Below, in pieces: positions 1-5,141 of a stretch of 7,187 nucleotides of DNA. Position 1 is the stretch's first letter. The number at the start of each line of letters is the position of its first letter. A model generated the notes under the pieces. It saw nothing but the letters and a program-made list of their open reading frames with translations. It had not been told where the DNA came from and ran no database searches. Source of the stretch: an uncultured Eubacteriales bacterium (GTDB lineage: Bacteria; Bacillota; Clostridia; Oscillospirales; CAG-272); NCBI GenBank assembly GCA_934417455.1, contig CAKRWK010000051.1, positions 1 to 7,187 of the forward strand, given 5' to 3'. Position numbers and translations under genes: made by a program.

Positions 1-1122
1 CATCCGGGCGCCACCATCGGCGAATACTTCTTCATCGACCACGGCACAGGTATTGTTATCGGCGAAACCACCACCATCGGCGACCATGTGAAACTCTATC
101 AGGGCGTCACCCTCGGTGCCAAGAGTTTTGAACTCGACGAAAACGGAAATCCCGTCAAAGGCATCAAGCGGCATCCTGACATTGGAAACAACGTCGTCAT
201 TTACGCCGGCGCCACCATTCTCGGCGGAACGACCGTCGTCGGCGACGGTTGCACCGTCGGCGGTAACGTGTGGCTGACGCATTCGGTGGAGCCGGACACC
301 ACCGTCGTATACGAGGCCGCGGCGGGAAAACACAGCGGGCATACCGTCGATTTGCAGTATTTTCCCGGTTTCGTCCGCAAATCGCTGACGTTTACCATCG
401 ACGACGGCAATGTCATCCTCGATAAAAAATTTCTTGACATTGTCCGCCCGGCCGGCATTCTCGGAACTTTCAACCTCTGCGGCACCGACGCCCGCGGCAT
501 GAATGCCGACGACTACCGCGAACTGTACCGCGGATACGGCATCGCCGACCATTGCAGAAAACACCCGTATGTCATCACGGAAGCGCAGAAGGACTTTTCA
601 TATGCCGACGGCCCCGCCGATATACATACCGCCGTGCGTTGCGTTTTCTACAGAGCCGACCGGCCGGGACTGTATCTGACGCTCCATCCGACGGACGACA
701 ATCGTTTTGTGTTATATGCGGACAGGGAGACCTATCTTTCGCTTGTCGGCGAATGTCGGAGCGAACTTGAGGAAGTGTTCGGCGCGGGGGTGGCGGCGGG
801 ATTCGTCTGGCCGTACAACGAACAGCAGGACGCGGCGCTTGCCGAGGGCATCCGCGCGCTCGGCTTTTCATCCATCCGTAAAACCGGCTGTCTTCTCGAT
901 ACCACCGCCTTTTCTTTCCCGGAAGACCGCATGCGGTGGACGTACAACGCCAACAACCGTAATCTTGTCGATGCGCTTGAAACGTACGAAGCCTTTCCCG
1001 ACGACGGACAACTGAAATTTTTCTGCTTTGGCCTGCATTCCTACGACTACGAGCGCGACAACGACTGGGATATGCTCCGTACCGTCGCAAAAACATACGG
1101 CCTCCGTCCGGATACCTACTAG
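1..1122 (+). CDS. Serine O-acetyltransferase (EpsC/CysE type, C-terminal part) fused in frame to a polysaccharide deacetylase-like domain; 5' partial
   Basis: The frame is open from base 1 and its start lies upstream; the GTG at 88 is internal. Window residues 1-105 are the hexapeptide-repeat left-handed beta-helix of serine acetyltransferase, which makes O-acetylserine from serine and acetyl-CoA for cysteine synthesis. Visible signs are HPGATIG at 1-7, DHGTG with H14 (matching the catalytic His of CysE), [12 protein letters not shown], the longer EpsC-style loop ending in KRHP (H58), and [10 protein letters not shown] at 87-96. The N-terminal SAT domain is outside the window. From about residue 109 the chain becomes a NodB/CE4-like deacetylase: YFPGF, TFTIDDG (D134, D135), GTFNLC, DHCRKHP (H184, H188), FVWPYN (268-273) and GLHSYDYE (H346). 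The Asp and two His match the CE4 metal triad. No Met codon or Shine-Dalgarno site separates the halves. The frame stops at TAG 1120-1122, apparently early. The domain calls are firm; whether the fusion is a natural functional protein is uncertain, and the deacetylase substrate is unknown. Confidence 0.85.
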   Translation, partial: HPGATIGEYFFIDHGTGIVIGETTTIGDHVKLYQGVTLGAKSFELDENGNPVKGIKRHPDIGNNVVIYAGATILGGTTVVGDGCTVGGNVWLTHSVEPDTTVVYEAAAGKHSGHTVDLQYFPGFVRKSLTFTIDDGNVILDKKFLDIVRPAGILGTFNLCGTDARGMNADDYRELYRGYGIADHCRKHPYVITEAQKDFSYADGPADIHTAVRCVFYRADRPGLYLTLHPTDDNRFVLYADRETYLSLVGECRSELEEVFGAGVAAGFVWPYNEQQDAALAEGIRALGFSSIRKTGCLLDTTAFSFPEDRMRWTYNANNRNLVDALETYEAFPDDGQLKFFCFGLHSYDYERDNDWDMLRTVAKTYGLRPDTY

Positions 1123-1278
1123 GATGCCTCCGTGGATGACCTTTTCCGTTACGAGGACGCCGTGCGCGCGGCGCGCGTGTCTGCCGACCGGGTGGAGAAC
1201 CCGTCGGACGTACCGCTGTACGCAAAAATCGACGGCCGCCGCGTCGTGATTCCCGCACACGGCGTGTGCCTGTTCTGA
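1123..1278 (+). pseudogene. C-terminal remnant of the deacetylase domain beyond an in-frame TAG
   Basis: After the TAG at 1120-1122 the same frame stays open for 51 codons to TGA at 1276-1278. The translation, beginning DASVDDLFRYEDAVRAAR and continuing with NPSDVPLYAKIDG and RRVVIP, resembles the usual C-terminal tail of this deacetylase family. There, a segment of the type W-Y-A-[ST] followed by a short helix containing Y and A comes after the GHSY motif, and then a small beta tail. The TAG falls where a Trp is commonly seen, so one TGG-to-TAG change would explain it. No ribosome-binding site or start codon suggests that the tail is a separate gene. It may be a nonsense remnant, the read-through end of the upstream protein, or the product of a base error. 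The family match is from memory of the motif pattern. Confidence 0.65.
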
Positions 1279-1306
1279 AAAAACACGGAATCGCCATCCG
1301 CGGCGA

Positions 1307-1347
1307 AAAAGCCATTTCCGCTCCCGTTCCGGGCGGAAATGGCTTTT
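1307..1347 (+). terminator. Intrinsic terminator after the acetyltransferase-deacetylase gene
   Basis: A perfect 15-bp stem (1307-1321 with 1333-1347) encloses an 11-nt loop. The left arm begins AAAAGCC and the right arm ends GGCTTTT. The T tract is short, four T then GTA, so termination may be less than complete. The stem lies 29 nt after the TGA at 1276-1278 rather than just after the TAG, which supports 1278 as the ancestral gene end. The left-arm A run could also serve a transcript on the opposite strand, but no such gene is present. Confidence 0.8.
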
Positions 1348-1433
1348 GTACACATTCCACAAATTGTGAACGGAACTTTTGTGCAATATGACACCGAAAG
1401 AGACGACAAAAATAAATTTTATCACTTTTCGTA

Positions 1434-1462
1434 TTGATTTATTTGTCCGGACGTTGTATAAT
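1434..1462 (+). promoter_or_regulatory. Sigma-A-type promoter of the beta-helix lipoprotein gene
   Basis: The -35 element is TTGATT (1434-1439) and the -10 element is a consensus TATAAT (1457-1462), separated by exactly 17 nt. Transcription would start near 1469 and leave a leader of about 35 nt before the ATG at 1505. The upstream stretch at about 1408-1432 is AT-rich and could help polymerase binding. No convincing operator is seen. Confidence 0.8.
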
Positions 1463-1492
1463 CGTCGCAGAATGTTCCGGAAAGCCCGGGAG

Positions 1493-1498
1493 AAAGGA
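1493..1498 (+). promoter_or_regulatory. Ribosome-binding site that fixes the lipoprotein start at 1505
   Basis: AAAGGA lies 6 nt upstream of ATG 1505. The open frame extends further upstream to an alternative start at 1379, but that lies before the promoter's predicted transcription start, so it would not be in the mRNA. The 1505 start also gives a clean lipoprotein signal peptide. Confidence 0.85.
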
Positions 1499-1504
1499 TG
1501 TCAT

Positions 1505-3424
1505 ATGAAGAGAATACACGCGATTCTTCTGCTTCTCTCCGTCCTGCTTGTCAGTATATTGCTGGTTTCCTGCGGAAACACGCATACCGAACATACGTGG
1601 GATGAAGGGAAAATCACCAAAGCCGCGATCTGCGGTTCCAACGAGGTCGGAGAAAAAACGTATACCTGCACGGTGTGCGGTGCCAAACGCACGGAGGAAA
1701 TCAAACCCGCCGAAAAACACGAATACGGCGAATGGGTCACGACCAAAGCTGCCACCTGTGTGGACAAAGGCGAACGCACCATGACCTGCAAAAACTGCGG
1801 CGACGTCCGTCGGACGGATACGCCCGCGAAAGGCGGCCATGTGTACGACTATGACGCCGCTTATGTCGAAAACGGAGAAAAAATATTTACCTGTACAAGA
1901 TGCGGAGAGATTATGAAAATGGACGAAATTATTACATACGCGCAGTCCGGCGCCAAAGGGGACGGCGTGACCGACGACTCGGAAGCCATCCGCAAAACCC
2001 ATGAAGTGGCTAATCAGTACGGTCTGAAAGTCGAAGCCAACAGCGGGAAAACCTACTATATCGGCCTGCTTAAAAAATCCATTGTTATCCGCACGGATAC
2101 CGACTGGCGCGGCGCGAAATTCATTATCGACGACAAGACGATTTCTTACAAAGACGGCACGCACCGTTCCGTCTGGGTGTTCGATATTCAGCCGGATACG
2201 GCCGTTTACGATTACAAAACCATCCCTGCGGGACTGACCCTGAAAGCCGGACAGAAGAACGTCGGCATGACGTTTGAATCCGACTGCATGATTCAGATTT
2301 TCAACGACAAGCAGCACGACTTCATTCGCTATGGTGTGAACCAGGACAGCGGTAATGCCCGCACCGAACTGCTCCTTGTGGACAAAGACGGCAACGTCGA
2401 CCCGTCCACGCCTATCCAATACGATTACACGGCCGTGACGGCGGTCAAAGTGTTCTCGAAAAATGAGAAACCCATCACCGTCGGCAACGGCGTCTTCACA
2501 ACGCTGGCCTGTGACCCCGTGGCGGAAGCCGAAGCCAAAGGCGAAACATACGTCGGTGCATATTACTACTATACCCGCGGCATTCAGTGCACCCGTTCCA
2601 ACGCCACGTTGAAGGACATCAAACACTATGTGGTAGACGACCGGTGGGACTATAAAGACGGATTTAACGCCGGCGCACCTTATACGGCGTTCTACATGAT
2701 TACGGATTCCTACAACGTCACCCTGCAGGATTGCGTTGTCACCGGCCGCAGAGAGTACAAATTCTATCAGGGTTCGTCCATCAATGCGATGGGCAGTTAC
2801 GACATTAACGTCCTTCGTTCGATTGAAGCGAAACTGATTCGTCTGAAACAGTCCAACAGCATTACGGATCGCGCAAATCAGCACGGAGTCATGGGCTCCA
2901 ACTATGTACGTAATATTTACCTTGAGGGATGCTATATCGACCGTTTCGACGTGCATAAAGGCCTTTACGGCGCCACCATTAAGGATTCCACCATCGGTTT
3001 CAACCTCTATGTGATCGGCGGCGGTCCGCTCGTGGTGGAAAACGTCAAGCGCCTGACAGGCGATTGCTTTATCGGCTTGCGTGACGACTACGGTTCCGTG
3101 TTCAGCGGCGACATCTATATCAAGGACTGCGAATACTCCGGCGGCAACGTGGTCATCGGCGGTACATGGCGCTCCTTCAATACGGGTCTTCCCGGTGCGC
3201 TCCCGGCCACGGTTACCATCGATAACCTGACCTTTGCGTCCGGTTCGGGCTATGTTTTCCGCGTCAGAGGTGCCACGGGCGCGTCTCTCACGGATGCGGA
3301 AAACCCCATCATACCGACGACAAAGGTAACTCTCAAAAACATGAAAAAGATTGCCCTGACGGACGGCTCCGCATGGAGCGCCGTGTTCACAAAAACGGAA
3401 GTCGTTACGGAAAACGTGACCTGA
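1505..3424 (+). CDS. Exported lipoprotein with cysteine repeats and a pectate-lyase-type right-handed beta-helix domain
   Basis: The protein is 639 aa. Residues 1-23 form a type II (lipoprotein) signal peptide: K2/R3, a long Leu/Val/Ile stretch, then the lipobox LVSC with Cys23 as the lipidated residue, so it is probably anchored outside the membrane. Residues 30-142 hold three related cysteine repeats. From about residue 143 the sequence SGAKGDGVTDDSEAIRK matches the start of the pectate-lyase superfamily beta-helix (Pectate_lyase_3 type), seen in phage tailspikes, epimerases and polysaccharide-active enzymes. The rest is rich in short beta segments ending in Asn/Asp/Gly turns (TLQDCVVTGR, NIYLEGCYIDRF, ATIKDSTIGF, DIYIKDCEYSGG), as expected for beta-helix coils. 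It looks monocistronic, with its own promoter and terminator. Substrate and catalytic residues cannot be assigned; it may bind or cut a polysaccharide or be structural. Fold and location are well supported, function is not. Confidence 0.88.
   Translation: MKRIHAILLLLSVLLVSILLVSCGNTHTEHTWDEGKITKAAICGSNEVGEKTYTCTVCGAKRTEEIKPAEKHEYGEWVTTKAATCVDKGERTMTCKNCGDVRRTDTPAKGGHVYDYDAAYVENGEKIFTCTRCGEIMKMDEIITYAQSGAKGDGVTDDSEAIRKTHEVANQYGLKVEANSGKTYYIGLLKKSIVIRTDTDWRGAKFIIDDKTISYKDGTHRSVWVFDIQPDTAVYDYKTIPAGLTLKAGQKNVGMTFESDCMIQIFNDKQHDFIRYGVNQDSGNARTELLLVDKDGNVDPSTPIQYDYTAVTAVKVFSKNEKPITVGNGVFTTLACDPVAEAEAKGETYVGAYYYYTRGIQCTRSNATLKDIKHYVVDDRWDYKDGFNAGAPYTAFYMITDSYNVTLQDCVVTGRREYKFYQGSSINAMGSYDINVLRSIEAKLIRLKQSNSITDRANQHGVMGSNYVRNIYLEGCYIDRFDVHKGLYGATIKDSTIGFNLYVIGGGPLVVENVKRLTGDCFIGLRDDYGSVFSGDIYIKDCEYSGGNVVIGGTWRSFNTGLPGALPATVTIDNLTFASGSGYVFRVRGATGASLTDAENPIIPTTKVTLKNMKKIALTDGSAWSAVFTKTEVVTENVT
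1592..1930 (+). repeat. Three tandem degenerate cysteine repeats within the lipoprotein
   Basis: Residues 30-71, 72-111 and 112-142 of the lipoprotein align as H-x-[WY], an acidic or charged stretch, A-A, a first Cys (C43, C85), G-E-[KR], then T-C-x-x-C-G (C55/C58, C95/C98, C130/C133). The third copy lacks the first Cys, with Tyr120 in the region where it would be expected. Such repeats occur singly or in arrays in many surface proteins of Clostridia. The paired CxxC motifs suggest a small metal-binding or disulfide-stabilised module serving as a spacer between the lipid anchor and the beta-helix; that role is inferred. Confidence 0.8.
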
Positions 3425-3442
3425 CTTGTCCGGGTAAAGGCA

Positions 3443-3474
3443 AAAAAGAGCGGAGTTTTGGCTCCGCTCTTTTT
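3443..3474. terminator. Bidirectional intrinsic terminator between convergent genes
   Basis: A perfect 13-bp stem (3443-3455 with 3462-3474, core GAGCGGAG/CTCCGCTC) has a 6-nt loop TTTTGG. On the + strand it ends in five T. Read on the - strand it ends in six T (the A run 3442-3447). It lies 18 nt after the lipoprotein TGA and 19 nt after the - strand gene's TAA, so it should end transcription from both sides. Confidence 0.9.
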
Positions 3475-3493
3475 ATAAATTGCACACGATAGT

Positions 3494-3928
3494 TTACAGA
3501 TATGCGCGCATATCCACGGCAAGGTCGTCCTCCAGACGGACAAGCCGTTTCGCAATATCCTTCGATGCTTCATCCGCCGCCTTGTATTGGTTGAGGTAGC
3601 GGGAGAGCGATTTGACCCCCATGTTGCATCCGTCCGTCATCAGGTCGGCCACGGTGGCATCCGATTTGTCCATGGACAGTTTCATGTTCGTTTTCATGCG
3701 GGACATGCCTTTGGCAATCATGCCGGGGTCTTTGCCCGCGTCATGATAGTCAAAGAGAAGTTCGCCGACCTCGCGGCGGAGTTTTTCGTGCTCGTCCTTG
3801 CAGTTGTCGAGGGATTTTTTCATGTCCGGATTTTTTACGCTGTCGATAACATCGTCAATGGCACTGACGCCCATTTTAATGCCGGCATCGCATTCGCGGA
3901 GCAATTTTATCGTATCGCTTTCAATCAT
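3494..3928 (-). CDS. Small all-helical ferritin-like protein, unknown function
   Basis: The protein is 144 aa, without signal peptide or membrane segment, so probably cytoplasmic. It is strongly charged and reads as four amphipathic helices: about 3-30, 34-64, 67-104 and 105-143. Notable segments are KDEHEKLRRE (E46, H47) and DLMTDGCNMGVKSLSRYLNQY (95-115), which resemble a family of short ferritin-like/DUF2383-like four-helix proteins common in Firmicutes. The E-x-x-H pattern of true di-iron ferritins is not clearly complete, so metal binding is not claimed. The start ATG (3926-3928) is supported by GGAAGG repeated upstream. The gene lies 55 nt downstream of the pseudouridine synthase in the same direction with no clear promoter or terminator between, so co-transcription is likely. 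The family resemblance is from memory; the helical character is read directly. Confidence 0.8.
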   Translation of the reverse strand: MIESDTIKLLRECDAGIKMGVSAIDDVIDSVKNPDMKKSLDNCKDEHEKLRREVGELLFDYHDAGKDPGMIAKGMSRMKTNMKLSMDKSDATVADLMTDGCNMGVKSLSRYLNQYKAADEASKDIAKRLVRLEDDLAVDMRAYL

Positions 3929-3935
3929 GGTTTTT

Positions 3936-3976
3936 CCTTCCTTCCGTTGCTTTCTTTCGTGAGTATGCCCGGAAGG
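3936..3976 (-). promoter_or_regulatory. Duplicated Shine-Dalgarno with a hairpin-forming inverted repeat
   Basis: Two overlapping copies of GGAAGG (on the - strand, 3936-3941 and 3940-3945) precede the ferritin-like start. The distal copy is part of a 7-bp inverted repeat, CCTTCCG (3970-3976 on - strand reading) with CGGAAGG (3940-3946), with a 23-nt loop. Pairing would hide the distal Shine-Dalgarno but leave most of the proximal one free. With so long a loop this may be chance. Confidence 0.35.
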
Positions 3977-3983
3977 CTCGCGT

Positions 3984-4862
3984 TTATACAGGCGGGAGAA
4001 ACCTTTCGGACGAAAGAAAAGGCGGCGCAGAGGTCAGAGTCACCGTGTGTCCGTCCGACGGATGGGGAAAGGCGAGCGCGGAAGCGTGCAGGCGGTATGT
4101 CTCTCCCTCCGTTTTCGTTCCGTAGAGAAAATCGTACAGCAGCGGCGCACCGATGTAAGCCATATGTACCCGAATCTGATGGGTGCGTCCCGTGAAAAGG
4201 GAAAGACGGACAAGGGCATGTCCGCTCTCCGATACGCCGAGAACCTCATAGGAGGTTACGGCGCGTTTTCCGTCCGGCCGTACGACGCGGCGCAGCGCGT
4301 TTTCGCATTCTCTTGCGATGGGGGCGTCCACGGTGCCTGCCGGCGGAGACGGAGGCCTCTCCGTCACTGCCGTGTATTCTTTCCGGAACCGTCCCTTCTG
4401 CATGGCGGCGGCAAGATACCCGGCCGCCGGCTGATGTCTGGCCAGCAGAACAATGCCGGAGGTGTCTCTGTCAAGCCGGCCGACGGCGCGGAAGACAAAC
4501 GGCACGCTGGCGTAGTATTCCTCCATGACGTCGCAGAGCGTGGGCAGGGAATTGCCCGCCGAGGGGTGCGTCGGCATACCGCAGGGTTTGTTCACGGCCA
4601 CGATGTCGTCGTCCTCGTAAAGGATGTCGGGCAAAAGCCCCGTCGGCCGCAGGGGCGCGGACACCGCCGCGTCGGCATCCGCCATGTCTACGGTCACCCT
4701 GTCACCCGCGCGCACGGGCGCGCGCATGTGCACCGTCTCGCCGTTTACATAGATGTGTCCGTATTTCGCCCGCTTGATGAAAGAGGAAGAAAAACCGAGC
4801 ACACCCGACAGAAATTCTTTGATGACGCCGTCTTTTTCGACGGTGTATTCCCGCTTTTGCAT
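3984..4862 (-). CDS. RluA-family pseudouridine synthase (RluD-like)
   Basis: The protein is 292 aa and converts specific uridines in rRNA or tRNA to pseudouridine. Residues 10-60 form an S4-like RNA-binding domain (FLSGVLGFSSSFIKRAKYG, then YVNGETV and GDRVTVDM). The catalytic domain starts near 81 with LYEDDDIVAVNKPCGMPTHP. The family motif appears as GRLDRDTSG (128-136) with D131 as the catalytic Asp; the residue before RLD is Gly rather than the His seen in many homologues. Further motifs are KEYTA (161-165) and GRTHQIRVHMAYIGAPLLYD (225-244). The length suits the RluA/RluC/RluD family. The start at 4862 is chosen because a strong GGAGGTG site sits just upstream and the promoter begins transcription near 4878, which excludes the longer frame from 4913. 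The exact target site cannot be told from sequence. It is the first gene of a likely two-gene unit. Confidence 0.92.
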   Translation of the reverse strand: MQKREYTVEKDGVIKEFLSGVLGFSSSFIKRAKYGHIYVNGETVHMRAPVRAGDRVTVDMADADAAVSAPLRPTGLLPDILYEDDDIVAVNKPCGMPTHPSAGNSLPTLCDVMEEYYASVPFVFRAVGRLDRDTSGIVLLARHQPAAGYLAAAMQKGRFRKEYTAVTERPPSPPAGTVDAPIARECENALRRVVRPDGKRAVTSYEVLGVSESGHALVRLSLFTGRTHQIRVHMAYIGAPLLYDFLYGTKTEGETYRLHASALAFPHPSDGHTVTLTSAPPFLSSERFLPPV

Positions 4863-4866
4863 GAGA

Positions 4867-4873
4867 CACCTCC
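4867..4873 (-). promoter_or_regulatory. Strong ribosome-binding site of the pseudouridine synthase
   Basis: GGAGGTG on the - strand, preceded by AAA, is nearly fully complementary to the 16S rRNA 3' end and lies 4 nt from ATG 4862. It decides the start codon against the in-frame upstream ATGs. Confidence 0.9.
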
Positions 4874-4884
4874 TTTTTCTTTCC

Positions 4885-4913
4885 ATTATATATGAAGCGG
4901 GGAAAAAAGTCAA
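4885..4913 (-). promoter_or_regulatory. Sigma-A-type promoter of the pseudouridine synthase unit
   Basis: Read on the - strand, TTGACT (4913-4908) and TATAAT (4890-4885) are separated by 17 nt. The predicted transcription start is near 4878, so the mRNA leader is only about 16 nt and consists of little more than the Shine-Dalgarno site. There is no room for leader-based regulation. Confidence 0.85.
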
Positions 4914-4915
4914 AC

Positions 4916-4933
4916 AAACTTTTTGAAAAGTTT
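4916..4933. repeat. AT-rich palindrome between the divergent promoters
   Basis: An 8-bp perfect inverted repeat, AAACTTTT and AAAAGTTT, is separated by TG. It abuts the - strand -35 element (2 nt away) and lies 11 nt from the + strand -35 at 4945. TTTTGAAAA also occurs twice in tandem at 4921-4929 and 4931-4939. It could be a shared UP-element-like A/T tract or an operator; neither is proven. Confidence 0.55.
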
Positions 4934-4944
4934 TGAAAAACCTC

Positions 4945-4973
4945 TTGACAAACCGCGAAAGTTGCGGTATAAT
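4945..4973 (+). promoter_or_regulatory. Consensus sigma-A-type promoter of tRNA-Leu
   Basis: A perfect TTGACA (4945-4950) and a perfect TATAAT (4968-4973) are separated by 17 nt, as expected for a strong stable-RNA promoter. Transcription would begin near 4980, leaving a very short 5' leader before the mature tRNA at 4987. The spacer carries a small inverted repeat, ACCGC and GCGGT (4952-4956 and 4964-4968). Confidence 0.92.
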
Positions 4974-4986
4974 AGTGCACGTCCTT

Positions 4987-5070
4987 GCGGGAGTGGCGGA
5001 ACTGGCAGACGCGCACGTTTGAGGGGCGTGTGGTTTTACCGTACGGGTTCAATTCCCGTTTCCCGCACCA
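4987..5070 (+). tRNA. tRNA-Leu (anticodon GAG), CCA encoded
   Basis: A complete class II tRNA of 84 nt. The acceptor stem GCGGGAG (4987-4993) pairs with TTCCCGC (5060-5066) with one G-T pair. The D stem is GCG/CGC (4996-4998 with 5010-5012), with GG in the D loop at 5004-5005. The anticodon stem is CACGT/GCGTG (5014-5018 with 5026-5030) and the loop TTGAGGG puts GAG at 5021-5023, which reads leucine codons CUC and CUU. A variable arm with a GGT/ACC stem (5031-5042) follows. The T arm is ACGGG/CCCGT around TTCAATT (5043-5059). The discriminator is A5067, then CCA 5068-5070. The long variable arm and discriminator A fit leucine. Confidence 0.96.
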
Positions 5071-5072
5071 TG

Positions 5073-5107
5073 AAGAGCGAAGAGGTTACCTCTCCGCTCT
5101 TTGTTTT
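5073..5107 (+). terminator. Terminator-like hairpin after tRNA-Leu
   Basis: AAGAGCG (5073-5079) pairs with CGCTCTT (5095-5101). Above a single A-C mismatch, AGAGG (5081-5085) pairs with CCTCT (5089-5093) around a TTA loop. The tail is TTGTTTTCG, an interrupted T tract, so some read-through into the ATPase gene 35 nt further on is plausible. Confidence 0.78.
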
Positions 5108-5141
5108 CGTATCCGAAATCAAAAGAAAAGGAAATTTTGTC

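Noticed and set aside
1358..1368. Palindrome CACAAATTGTG upstream of the lipoprotein promoter
   Set aside because: The arms are only 5 bp, it lies about 66 nt upstream of the -35 element, and there is no second copy; probably chance in AT-rich intergenic DNA.
575..1425. Two long - strand open frames opposite the deacetylase region
   Set aside because: They are shadows of the + strand coding frame; they are Arg-rich and overlap the terminator and promoter DNA at 1307-1432.
1379..1504. Upstream extension of the lipoprotein gene to a start at 1379
   Set aside because: It would begin before the predicted transcription start, lacks a Shine-Dalgarno site and would bury the lipoprotein signal peptide inside the chain.
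1439..2956. Long - strand open frame (505 codons) opposite the lipoprotein gene
   Set aside because: It is the mirror of a GC-biased codon pattern. It has no ribosome-binding site, its translation is low-complexity V/F/H/R-rich text with no recognisable domain, and it overlaps a well-supported gene.
3944..3986. Possible separate promoter for the ferritin-like gene (CATACT as a -10)
   Set aside because: The -10 match is weak and no -35-like hexamer lies 16-18 nt upstream of it; co-transcription is the simpler reading.
4047..4895. + strand open frame (282 codons) opposite the pseudouridine synthase
   Set aside because: It is antisense to a gene with clear catalytic motifs; the translation is rich in R, G, H and V without domain signatures and has no start signals.
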